The notes under the pieces are model-generated. The model did no database searches. It saw only the letters and a program-made list of their open reading frames with translations, and was not told the origin of the DNA. Both the position numbers and the translations under genes were made by a program. Of a stretch of DNA of 64,000 nucleotides, positions 45,671-56,374 are shown one piece after another (position 1 is the stretch's first letter; the number at the start of each line of letters is the position of its first letter). Source of the stretch: Carettochelys insculpta (lineage: Eukaryota > Chordata > Testudines > Carettochelyidae); NCBI RefSeq assembly GCF_033958435.1, contig NC_134137.1, positions 62,884,001-62,948,000 on the forward strand, given 5' to 3'.

Positions 45671-47029
45671 ATGGACCCCCAGCAGCAGCAGCAGCCAGAG
45701 GTCCACCCAGCCGCCCCTGCAGGAGCAGTGCTCGCCCTGCTCAATGCCATGCAGGAGGCAGCTGAGAACATCCTTGCCACAGAGGAGGAGCTGCCCGCAG
45801 GGGAGGAGGATGCAATCCCCAACCCTGCAACACCCCCCACTGCCTCATACACCGCCGGCTGTGGAGCTACCCCACCAGCACAAATTGGTGGGAGCAGCTT
45901 GTGCTTGGAGAGTGGGACGACGACCGCTGGCTCCAGAACTTTCGCATGAGCCAGCAGACATTTCTGGAGCTCTGCCAGTGGCTCATCCCCGCACTCAGGC
46001 ACCAGGATACTGCCATGCGGCATGCCCTCAGTGTGGAGAAACGGGTCGGCATCGCTGTCTGGAAGCTGGCCACTCCAGACAGCTACCGATCCGTGGGGCA
46101 GCAGTTTGGCTTCGGCAAGGCCACCGTCGGGGCTGTCCTCATGGAGGTAAGAGGACCCACGGGGGGAGGGGGAGGCAGCCCTGGCAGGGGAGGGGAGGGG
46201 GGCCCTGGCAGGGGAGTGCCACACACACCCTGCACACCCCTCATTGGTGCTCTCCCACGTGCTTCCCCTGCAGGTTGTCCACGCCATCAACGCCATGCTC
46301 CTCCACAGGCTCGTGAGGCTTGGGGACCCAGATGCTGCCATTGCAGGGTTTCCCACCCTGGGCTTCCCCAATTGCTTCAGGGCTCTGGATGGGACCCACA
46401 TCCCCATCCGCGCCCCAGAGCACAGTGGAGGACGCTACTTAAACAGGAAGGGCTACCACTCAGTGGTCCTCCAGGCCTTGGTGGACAGCCAGGGCCGTTT
46501 CCTGGACATATATGTGGGCTGGCCTGGCAGCACCCACGACGCCCGGGTATTCCGGAACACGGGCCTGTGCCGCCAGCTGGAGGCGGGGACCTACATCCCC
46601 CAGCGGGAGATCCCTGTGGGGGACACCACAATGCCCCTCTGCGTCATCACAGATGTGGCATACCCCCTCTGGCCCTGGCTCATGCACCCTTACACGGGCC
46701 ACCTGTCAGCCAGCCAGTAGCACTTCAACATGCGCCTGAACCACGCGTGCCAGGTGGTGGAGCGCACATTTGCGCGCCTCAAAGGGCGCTGGAGGTGTCT
46801 CCTCACCCGCCTCGATGTGGGCCCCACCAACATCCCCCAGATTGTGGGCGCGTAAAGCGCCCTCCACAACCTCGTCGAGAGCAAGGGGGAGGCCTTCTTT
46901 CAGGGCTGGGCTACGGAGGCTGGCAGGGCCGATGTGCAGCCACCCGCTGCCCCCAGTCGCCAGGTAGACCCCGAAGGGACCCGGGTCCGGGAGGCCCTGT
47001 GGGCCCATTTCGATGAGGCTGCGGGGTGA
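45671..47029 (+). pseudogene. Harbinger DDE transposase (HARBI1-like), nearly intact
   Basis: The start at 45671 gives MDPQQQQQPE. A frameshift between about 45780 and 45880 moves into the frame of WWEQLVLGEWDDDRW. After that, FLELCQWLIPAL, EKRVGIAVWKLATPDSY and the helix-turn-helix FGFGKATVGAVLMEV follow up to the intron at 46147-46273. Exon 2 contains all three catalytic acidic residues: Asp 46388-46390 (ALDGTHIPI), Asp 46538-46540 (GSTHDARVF) and Glu 46760-46762 (VVERTFARLKG). Two in-frame stops (TAG 46718-46720, TAA 46853-46855) interrupt it before the natural-looking end at 47029. It cuts and joins element ends in functional relatives. Only a few changes separate this copy from an open frame. 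Confidence 0.88.
46147..46273 (+). other. Probable intron of the transposase gene
   Basis: GAG|GTAAGAG to CCCCTGCAG|GTTGTC. The length of 127 nt is not a multiple of three, and removal is needed to keep the transposase in frame. The position matches the intron of Harbinger 1. Confidence 0.7.
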
Positions 47030-47232
47030 ATGCTGGCAGGCCTCCCACTGCCCCCCCCATCCTCCACAACACTCCCTGCCCCTACACACACACCACAGAG
47101 CACCCAAGAGCACCCCCCCCCACCTTTCTTGAAAATAAAAACAGACATTTGTTTGTAAAACCAGATCTATGTTGAACTTTCCTTATTAATATCTTATTAA
47201 TATCTTTAACTATTTACAGGCCGAATAAATAT

Positions 47233-47235
<3 letters not shown>

Positions 47236-47269
<34 letters not shown>
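47236..47269. repeat. (AT)n microsatellite
   Basis: About 17 AT units between the two convergent genes. Confidence 0.9.
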
Positions 47270-47274
<5 letters not shown>

Positions 47275-47390
47275 GTCTGATAAGATGAAAGAAAAAAGGG
47301 GAAGACAAGGAAGGGGAGAACTATGTACATGGGGGGGCAGGTATCAGCATCATAACAACAACATAACAACAGGGGTCTAATAGAAACTAT

Positions 47391-48897
47391 TTACAAATGA
47401 ACATAAAACTGAGGGGAATATATACAAAGGGGGGGGGCCACATCCTGGGCCCCACACCCCCTAATGTCCAGCCCTGGCCGGGGGTGGCTGTGGGCCAGGC
47501 GGACCGGGAGATAAGGCCGGCGGGTGTCAGCTGGCCCCAGGTCCCCCTCGGCGGAAGGGCCCTCGGTGGCGGGTGGCGGTGCGACGGCGGATGGAGCAGC
47601 GGGTGGAGCAGGCAGGGCGGGCAGAGCGGCGGCTGGCGCAGCATGGGGGGCCAGGTAGTCCGTGATACGCTCGAACATACGCATGAAGGCCCCCCTTCCT
47701 CCTGGCGCCAGGCCAGCGCCCGCTCCTGCAGTTCAAGGCAGACGCTGCCGCAGCTGGGGGTCTCCAGCAGCTGGGGGTCCGTCGCCGTCCGGTGGTGGTG
47801 CTGGCTTCGCTGTTGTCCCTGCCGTGGGGCTGGTCGGTCCTCCGCCGAGGGGCTGGCCTGGAGTGATGGCCCCAGTGGGCTCTCCGGTCCTTCCGATGGT
47901 GCAGCTGCGGAACACGGGGGGGAAGAAGAGTGGAGACAGCCGTTAGTGTGGGCCCTGAGCCGTGGCCCTTGTCCCCCCACCCCTCTGCTGCAGGTTCCCC
48001 ATCCCCGTCCCTGGGAGATGCTGCTGCTGCTGCTGATGGGTGTCCCAACCCCTCCCCCCGGGGGACCCTAGGTTCCACTCCCCCCATCCCCAGAGATGGG
48101 GCATGGCAGTCGTGCTGGGGGCCAGGGGCTGATGCACTCTTCTGAGGGACATGCCACTGCTGTCCTTGGGGCCATGGTCATCTGGGCATGTGGAGAGCCC
48201 TGGTCATATCTGTAACCCCTGCCCCTCAACCCCGGGGGTGCGCACTGCGGGGGTACACACCTGATGGTCCGCTCCCACGGTCAGGGGACACCTGGTGGGC
48301 GGACGCCCGGCTGGAGCTCCTCGAGGGCAAGATAATCCGCAGCCCCCCGTCACTGGAGGAGGATGCCCCCCCCACCTCCTCCGGTGCCCCAGGGGTGGGC
48401 TCCTGGGGGGGCCCCCGGGGTGCGGGGCTTACCTCCAGGGTGGACTCCGCTTCTGGGGCCTGCTGGGGCTCATCAGCCGATGTATCAAGCATGGCCGGAG
48501 GGGAGGAAGTGTGCTGGGGGCCCAGGATAACCCTGAGCTCCCTATAAAAGGGGCAAGTGACAGGGGCGGCCCCAGATTGGCCGGCCACATCCCGGGCCCG
48601 GGCGTAACCCTGCCACAGCTCCTTCACTTTACTGTGGACATGATCCGGAGTGTGGGCAGGGTGACCCCGGGCGGCCAGGCCCTCGGCCAGTCGAGCGAAC
48701 GCATTCGCGTTCCGCCTCTTGCTCCCCATTACCTGGAGCACCTTCTCCTCACTTCAGAGCCCCAGCAGGTCCCAAAGCTCGGCCTCCGTCCAGGAGGGGC
48801 CCCACTGCCGCTTCCCAGCCTGGCTGCTGGTCTGGGAGCCCTGGCTCCCCTTGGGCGGGGTGCCCTGGGGGCGCTTTGGGGGCTGGGGGGTGGCCAT
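47391..48897 (-). pseudogene. Harbinger Myb/SANT-like DNA-binding protein
   Basis: I chose the start at 48897 (MATPQPPKR) because it matches the N-terminus of the Harbinger 1 protein; an in-frame ATG at 49041 is the alternative. The trihelix/Myb-like domain runs SWTEAELWDLLGL, then a TGA at 48754-48756 where a conserved tryptophan is expected, then SEEKVLQVMGSKRRNANAF and VHSKVKELWQGYARARD. After FYRELRVILGP and a LPSRSSSRAS stretch, an intron (48260-47905) follows. The second exon has ELQERALAWRQEE, then a one-base slip in a G run near 47690, then MRMFERITDYLAP. It ends at 47391. In the family it partners the transposase. Confidence 0.78.
47905..48260 (-). other. Probable intron of the Myb-like gene
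   Basis: CATCAG|GTGTGTACC to GTGTTCCGCAG|CTGCACC on the minus strand. Splicing joins the frame before and after with a split glycine/alanine-type codon. Confidence 0.6.
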
Positions 48898-49332
48898 CGC
48901 AGCAGTGGGCGGCTGTTCTGGCTGCAGAGGAGCGTGCAGGCTGGCCGCGTGGCTGGGCTGCCGCCTGCACGCTCTCTCAGCTTCCTGCACAGGAAGGCAG
49001 GGGGCGGGGAGCTTTAAGGGGCCGCTGCACGCGGCGACCATCGAGCTCAGGGGCTGGAGAGAGCATCTCTCAACACCTCAGCTGATGGCCGCCATGGTGG
49101 ATCCCGCTATTTTGATGTTGCGGGACGCGCAACGACTACACGTTTCCTACTTCGACATTGAACGTCGAAGTAGGGCGCTATTCCCATCTCCTGATGGGGG
49201 TAGCGACTTCGACGTCTCGCCGCCTTACGTCGATGTCAACTTCGAAATAGCGCCCGCCACGTGTAGCCGTGACGGGCGCTATTTTGAAGTTGGCGCTGCT
49301 ACTTCGAAGTAGCCAGCACGTGTAGATGCGGC

Positions 49333-49991
49333 CAGTGTTTCTTAAAACTTTTTTAGACCACAGAAAACAAATAATAATACTTTTAATGCAGAACATCTAT
49401 GAAAATTTTCTTCAAAAAATGTTTTTGTCAGACAGCCCCTACCCCCCAAACCAGCAACATATACAGCAAAACCAAAATGAAATAATTTAATCAGGTATCA
49501 TAGCAATGAAGAAGTAACATTGGATCTGGTTTTAATAACAGAAAGTAGTAGTAGTTTCACTCACTTCTGTTTTTTTTTTTAAAGAAAAGTAACCAACTCT
49601 GTTTATGCACATTGGTTGAAGGAATACATTCAATAAATTACCACACACACGCATTGGCTGGCATCAAAGAGCTGATGACAGGATAGCTGCCACGCTGGCA
49701 TAGCACAAGCATGACACCTTTTCTAGTTGCTATGCGACCGCATAGACAGGAGAAGGAGATTAGAGGAGATGGGAAGCTAGCACAATGTTAATCAGCCTTG
49801 CTGTGTCGCCCGATTACTACCGCTCTTGCGAGATGTAGAAATAAAATTATGTTTCGGTATTTTCCATTACTGTTATCACACAATGGTTATTTATTGGAAA
49901 ACTTTGAATTATTTCTGCAAACGTTCATGGCTTACCTGTGAGTTGTTCACAGAACAACAGTGTTCCACAGAACACAGTTTAAGAAACACTG
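49333..49991. mobile_element. hAT-type element interrupted at its first bases by Harbinger 2
   Basis: Left CAGTGTTTCTTAAA and right (reversed) CAGTGTTTCTTAAACTGTG are perfect inverted repeats of hAT style. The interior is AT-rich and non-coding. Its original left flank would now lie to the left of 45340. Confidence 0.7.
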
Positions 49992-50339
49992 GTCAAAGCA
50001 ATATTTAGTAATGGGTTTTGGTCCTGCAGATGGCAGCACTGCTGATACATCTCCACAATTAATGTAATGTTTTATTTCACTTCTGTATTGTGCAGTTTTA
50101 CTTACAATTAAATTAAAGATTAATGTAGAACTCAATAGGTTTCTTTTCTGGCAGGGAATAGCAATATAGAAGCAATGTTCACTCAGAGGATTCGTATGTC
50201 TAAAAAGGATAGGCAAATATCCAGTTTAAACTTTCTCTATATTAAAAATTCATACTCATCTTAAATAAAAGTATGAGGGTGGGACTGCATTTATAAAATC
50301 TGCCCTGCATAAGTAGTGCAACATAGCTGTGTTGCCAAC
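49992..50339. other. No recognised feature
   Basis: AT-rich spacer. Confidence 0.4.
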
Positions 50340-50560
50340 AAAGAGAAAAAAAAGCAGTCCTGTAGCACTTCAAAGATTAACAAAATAATTTATTAGGTGA
50401 TGAGCTTTCGTGGGACAGACCCACTTCTTCCAGGTCTAACAAAGTGGGTCTGTCCCACAAAAGCTCATCACCAAATTATCTTTTTAGTCTTTAAAGTGCT
50501 AAAGGACTGCTTTTTTCTTTTGTGAAGATACAGACTAACATGGCTACCTCTCTGCAACAG
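50340..50560. mobile_element. Penelope-type repeat, head-to-head inverted dimer
   Basis: The left arm (minus) has GCAGTCCTGTAGCACTTCAAAG, TAGGTGATGAGCTTTCGTGGG and CCCACTTCTTCCAG. The right arm (plus) has GTGGGTCTGTCCCAC (50444-50458), AAAGCTCATCACC, TTTAGTCTTTAAAGTGCTA and ends AACATGGCTACCTCTCTG. The stem II hairpin is present in both arms. In the right arm the GAAA box has become AAAA. AACAAAGA-like flanks hint at a duplication. Confidence 0.7.
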
Positions 50561-51966
50561 AAAGAATTCTTTTCCATTGCTCTTGGGATATTCCTCTGTT
50601 CGTCTTCGTGACTTGTTTCATATTAAGACAACCCTGCATTAGCTCAGATGCAGCTGCCAGTGCAATGCAGGGGTTGCAGATCAGGTCAAAGAGTTTGTGG
50701 GACCCCAGGCCACATGCTAACAGTGAGGTCCAGCCAGTGAGCAGGGCCCAAAGACATACCACTCTTGCCAGCTTGATAATAATGAGTAGTAAGCACACAG
50801 AACTTGTTCACTCACACACGCCAGAACCCAAAGCCAAGCAAGGCCATGCAGGACAGCTTCTCTAGGTGTTATGGTGATGTGGGAACGCTTATTTGTGTGA
50901 GTGCTAAAAGCCAAACCCTTACCCCTATTTGGCCTGCTCCCACCCCAGCTTGGGGCAGGTGGGTGCCCACGAGTTCAGCCTCCTGACCATCAGCCAGGAG
51001 CTAGGGCTGGAGGGGGCACAGCTTCTGGGAGAGGTTAGCATGGAAGCCAGGAATGCAGATGCAGGGCTGGCCACGGAGACACAGCTAAAACCTGGAGGTG
51101 CTTAGCTCCCCTGTGTGTGAGGTCTTATGCCCCTTTACGACCCTGCAAGTTCCTGTAAGCTAGATTCTGATCAGGCCCCATGTTTTTGGAGGATTTAAAA
51201 CAAAAATTGTTCCACATTGTTGTTCTCTAGATGGCCAAGATCAAAGAAGATATCAGTTCAACAGGTTTTCATAATGAAAATGAATCCCATTTTAATACAA
51301 ATGAATCATATGAACACTTGGAGACAAGAGTATTAATATCTTGCTAATATCATAGGTTGAAGTACTACTCTAGTTGTCTGCTGCATGTATGTACACAATA
51401 ATACATATTCCTATTTCATTCTGGCTCTTATAGTTTAATGATTACATATCACAAAGATTGATGGGGCTTGACTACACTGAATTCATTATTATTGCTTTCT
51501 CTCTTCACCTGCATACTTTATCTCCTTGTCTCATTTGACTTACTGTGTGAGGGAATTTTGAACTTGAATATGTCAACAAAACAGTACAACACTGTAGAGG
51601 CAGAGTGCAGCCTGCCATGAACCACATTCAAAAATACAGCTCAGCTGCTATGCATATCTCCAACAATGCAAGGCTACTCTGTCACCAGATCAAAAAGCAG
51701 AAAGTATACTGATGAGCTCATTTATTTTCAGCTCACGTGGCACATGTTTTGAAAAATGTGGTCCTGAGGTGTGTCTATATGACAGGGTCACATCACTCAG
51801 ATATTTCTTTTCTTGTACATATACACACCTCTGTATGTTCAACTATAACTTGCACTTCCAATGAAATCATTAAAGATGCTTATTAAATTAATTAGATCAT
51901 CATGCTATAACTGCGTAGGGAACGATCTGCCCAAGAATTTGTTTATTCTGTAAAGCTTTTCATTGT
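50561..51966. other. No recognised feature
   Basis: About 1.4 kb with no gene or named repeat. Confidence 0.4.
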
Positions 51967-52285
51967 GGCTATCTCTACATGGAAACAACTATTTCAGGAT
52001 CCTGTGGTATCCCAAAATAGCTGCCTCGTGTCTATGCAACGTGCCCATTATTTTGAAATATTTTTCAAAATAATGTGCACTCTGTTTCGGCATCCCTGTA
52101 CACCTTATCACTGGAGGAGTAAGGGGTGCCTCGAAATAGCATTTTATTATGACATGCAGTGCCATTTAAACAGTGCCATATGCCAAAATAGCCCGTTTCA
52201 AAATTGGTTCAAATTAAGTTAAGCAATTAGCATAAAGTAAATTGCATAACTTATTTTGAGTTTGGGCTGTTGTGTACACATAGCC
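51967..52285. mobile_element. Harbinger-type MITE with TGT duplication
   Basis: Left GGCTATCTCTACATGG and right (reversed) GGCTATGTGTACACAAC. TGT occurs at 51964-51966 and 52286-52288. The 319-bp body has TTTTGAAATA/TTTCAAAATA inverted pairs. Confidence 0.7.
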
Positions 52286-52288
52286 TGT

Positions 52289-53039
52289 CAGAGTTAATTC
52301 AGTAGATACTTCAGAGAGCGTACACACAGCCTTTTCACATGTACACAGTGACTGGACAGCATCTGATTGGGGAACACAGATACTATTTCCAGACATCATC
52401 ATTAGCCACTACAGTCTCCTTTGTAGCCTTTTCTTGCCCCTTTACCAGAAAACAAACCTAGCCCATTGTTCAGAGGATGCACAGTTAAAATCCATTTAAA
52501 AGAGAACAAGCATTAATTTCTCCAGGTGTCTCTTAAGGAATTAGGGCAAAGTTAACCAGAATTCCTCCAGAGACTCCTGCTGATGCATTACCTCAATTAT
52601 CTTCCCACTTCCAACCAGGGATTGTGACTTAACACTCACCATCTGGTTTTATAATGTATATAGATTGATGCTTATGCTCATTTAGTGGTCTATTCACAGT
52701 CAGCCATAAAGCTGCAATGTTTATTTTTCTTCAACACAGATGGCAGAATGTGCATGTTCAGTGAAAATGAACAGGTACTTAATTCAGCAGTATACTTTTG
52801 ATTTGTTGTTCTAATTTTTAGCTGTTTTAGTTTAATGGAATCCAAAACTTCAAAGATTGTTGTTCAACAGGATGAGGAATTTGAAGTTTTAAATATAATA
52901 AAGCCTTCTGGTCTCATTAAATTCAGTTTAATTTAAATTGTGACCACCTAAATTGATCCATTGTTTCATACAACATTTCTTCCAAAAGCCAACACCCAAT
53001 ATTTTAGCCCTTTTCTATTTCTGTGTTACATTATAATGG
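52289..53039. other. AT-rich spacer
   Basis: Nothing recognised. Confidence 0.45.
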
Positions 53040-54460
53040 TGTGTGACTCACCACCACAGCACCTCCTGGTTGAAAGCCCATGAACGAGCTCAGTCCAGTC
53101 TGAGTGTCATTTCTTTGTGGCTGGTGTTTCACCTGTTGTTTGCTTGCCTGTCTCCACCATGTGGCTTTGGACCCTGGCATCTGCTTCAAGACACTATCTT
53201 CAGCAGTCTTCCTGGGTCGGCACCTGTCTCCATGGCCATCTGTTTAGCTCCTTGCCTCAGTGGAAAGCTGGGGTCTATGTCAGTAATTCTCCGCCATGGC
53301 AAGATGCAGTGTAAGGGTGGAAGGACCCAGGCCCACCAGCTACTCTGGCTCCCAATGCAGGGACACTCTAGCAGCAGCCATTATACTGCCCTCCTTCTCA
53401 CCTCTCTATTGCCTATGTGCAGTGGGCCACTTCTCCATGGCTCTTGAGCCTTCTCAACCTTTTTGCCAGGAGCCTCAGCAAGGTGCTGCTCCTTCTACGG
53501 GGAGTCCTTCACCCTCAGTCAGAGACAGACTGAGATCCTCTCAGTTCTGAAGTTTTTATAGGGCCCAACTTGGTCTCGATGGTAAGCCATCTAGCCCGAC
53601 CCCGACTGGCTCACCACAGGCCCTTTCTGATTGGCTCTGGATTTGCAGAGTCTTCCTAGGGCTGCCTTTGCCTCTCTCCTTTTGGAGAGGTCTACCACAA
53701 ACACTATAAAAACCTATTGCATTTTTCATCAAACCTTTGGGACGAAGGATTCACAAAAGATTCTTGTGAAACTAGAGATTAAGATTACTTTACAGTGAGA
53801 AAATAACTCAAGGATAAAACACATAGGACACAAACAAAGGAGTGTAACTCTGAATTTTGAATTTACTGATTATTAGCAAGGTCACATGGCATGCTACTCA
53901 CTACTAGTGTGATGTCTTCTCGTGGTCATGCAGGGAATTAGCTCATCAGGCCAAAACCGATTCCTGTGGTCATATCCCATCGCACAGCCTCTTTTTCAGG
54001 TTTGCTGCTTCTCTTTCGTTCTTGGAACCACGACATCCTCTTTGTGATTCAGCCATCCAGCTAGGTCACTCAGTGTCTTCTCCTTCTGGGGTATATCAGA
54101 GTCTTTCCTTCATCAGTCACAGACAGTCTTCTCATTCACTGCTTCTGGTGTCACTCCTTCTGTTGCAGGCAAGGAAACCCAGGCCCCTCCCACTACTCTG
54201 ACTTTCAGTCCAGGGACCCTACACCCACAAGTTCTTGGCTTTCCTCTACGAGTGCTAAGTGCTCCTTCCTTAGACTGTTTACTACTCTTCCAGTTGCACT
54301 TCTTCCTCTGGGTGTAACTGCTCCTAACCCGCCTCCCAGGGACTAACTGCACCCTGCATAACTTAGTAGTCTGAAAACACTCCTACCTCCTCCCAGAAGG
54401 TGATTACCCTTTCTCAGAAACAGCCCGTTGCCAAATTCCTGGCTTTCCAGGTCCTGCCTT
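53040..54460. repeat. Unclassified dispersed repeat, two related segments
   Basis: GGAAGGACCCAGGCCCACC..CTACTCTGGCTCCCAATGCAGGGAC (about 53310-53360) resembles GGAAACCCAGGCCCCTCCCACTACTCTGACTTTCAGTCCAGGGAC (about 54170-54220). Both lie in pyrimidine-rich surroundings, so the two segments may derive from one LTR-like family. No termini were identified. Confidence 0.35.
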
Positions 54461-56197
54461 GTACTGCATAGCTGCCCCTGCCTCCAACCAATTTCCTGCT
54501 CCCTGGATCTTTTACGTAACTATGAATCACGCATCTCTAAGAAACATAAGAAAACAAAACATTTTTTCTTGTGAATCAACCAATGTAAACTGCACCTACA
54601 AACTAAAAAGTGTGGAAGTGTGTTTGGTTCTCATTTTTCTTAGGATCCCACAATGAATGTGAATCTCAGACATGAATCTGAAAGTATCATGAATGTGGAG
54701 AATGAGAATGAAACTCCCTACTGTGAAAGTGACAATGATAGTTTTATTAAGAATGAAAAAAACCACCAAACCCTAAACTTACCATTGGTGTTTTGATATC
54801 TGACATGGCCACTGAAGGATTTCATGAAGTAGTCAGTGCTTCCCTTCTCAGAACCCCTTACACAGACGCTACACTCTTTTTCTGTGGTCAGAATGGGGGT
54901 TGGGGGGTTCTAGGTTTATTCACATAAGAAGCTTAAAATAAAACCAAAAGTCTCAGATTGAAGTCCAAAAAACAAAAATTTCTTAACCGGCTCTCAAGTC
55001 TAGCCTGGGAACTTCCCTGCTTTGGGAAGGCATTCCCAATCTCCAGCTGTATCTGGCAGATCACATTTAATTCCCTGACCCTTCTACTAGAGCCCACTCA
55101 TCCCTAGCCAGCTCTGATCCCTGAGCATTCCTCCTCTCTCCAGTGTCTCTTTATAAGCAAGCACTGGATCCCTCTCAGGTATCTCTTTCAGTAATCAAGG
55201 TTGGCTAGCTTCAGTCCTGACAGAGTTGCGTCCTTTGTCATGGGCACAAATTCTTAGCCTACTTCTACATATCTGATATGGGATGCTATTATTGTGCTTT
55301 GTTTGCAATAAACCTGGCCTGGTGCCTTCAATCCTTATTCCACCTGGGGGTATTTGGGGGACTCTCTTAGTGTCTGCTGTGTTTCCTACTTGCATAACCT
55401 AGCATGACACATAGAGTGGCCAAACATGCAGGAACATGCACAGAGTCAAACAATTATCATCACTGATAGAGTCAAAGACTAGCAGGATACCAAACCGAAG
55501 ATTTCTGACTACCACATTGGTGATCACAACCGCTAGTCTGGTAAGCAATTGAGCTCTACTTCTGTTGGAATTGCAATCTGACATGACAGAAAGCCATGTG
55601 TGAAGGAATTCCCTTAATATCTTCCTAAAAATCCTCACAGAGTGTAATGAGGTATAGAAGTGCTGGGTCACTAGCAAAATAGGCCTATATGAATTTAAAA
55701 TAATACATAGCTGGGAGAAATATGTCACGCAGTTCGTAAGGCTAGAGCCAAGACTATAACCTTCAAATGCAGAATATTGCAGACCGTAAGTAAATATGGC
55801 TCTTCAATGGTTATGACAACATGCCACAAAATTGATGGGAAAAGTAAAAGAAACAAAAAGAAGAGTTAAAAGAAGCAGAGCACACAAAGCCCTGAAATGC
55901 TTCTGTTCCCCTTGCAGGGCAGCAAGCAATCCAGAGACAGCAAGCACAAGAACAGAACAGAACATTGGTAACGCCAGTAAGAAACTTAGAAAACAGACGT
56001 GCTGTCCCTGTTATAAATATTGGTGGTCAACAGCAGATTTCAGGTAGCTACTCTATGCTCGAAGAATGTAGACAGAAATGGAAGAAGGTGGCCCTGGCAA
56101 ATTTAAAAGAGATGGGATCCACTTCACTGCAACCACAACCATAGAAAAAAGCCAGGTTCCAGATGAACCTAAACCGAGCTCTCGACTGGCGCCTATC
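54461..56197. other. No recognised feature
   Basis: Short frames only. Confidence 0.4.
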
Positions 56198-56206
56198 AGA
56201 GTGCAA

Positions 56207-56365
56207 AAACAATGAGATGTCCTGTGGCACCTTATAAACTAGCAAATTTTTGGAGCATAAGTGCCCACGAAAGCTTATGCTCCAAAAAAATCTGTTAGTT
56301 TATAAGGGGCCACAGGACTTCTCATTGTTTCTACAGGTACAGACTAACATGGCTACCCCTCTGAT
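56207..56365. mobile_element. Penelope-type repeat, head-to-head inverted dimer
   Basis: The left arm (GTCCTGTGGCACCTTATAAACT...TTTTTGGAGCATAAG) and right arm (CTTATGCTCCAAAAA...CTGTTAGTTTATAAGGGGCCACAGG) are inverted around a short loop near 56267. The right arm ends AACATGGCTACCCCTCTGAT. The flanks AGAGTGCAA (56198-56206) and AGAATGCAA (56366-56374) differ at one base and fit a 9-bp duplication. Confidence 0.75.
56261..56282 (+). ncRNA. Hammerhead-like 3' core at the dimer junction
   Basis: CCCAC is followed by GAAA (56269-56272), then AGC-TTAT-GCT as a 3-bp stem III and C at 56282. The left side of stem II and the CUGANGA box are missing, because the dimer junction cuts there. Confidence 0.35.
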
Positions 56366-56374
56366 AGAATGCAA

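Larger units (their letters stand above)
45343..49332. mobile_element. Full-length Harbinger transposon 2
   Basis: The left end is GGCTACATCTACACGTG and the right end (reversed) GCCGCATCTACACGTG. CAG lies at 45340-45342 and 49333-49335 and may be the 3-bp duplication. The second CAG is also the first three bases of a hAT terminal repeat. The gene order is opposite in strand to Harbinger 1: transposase on +, Myb-like gene on -, convergent. Subterminal TTCGAAGTAG and CATCGAAATAG blocks are shared with the 680-bp derivative. Confidence 0.85.
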
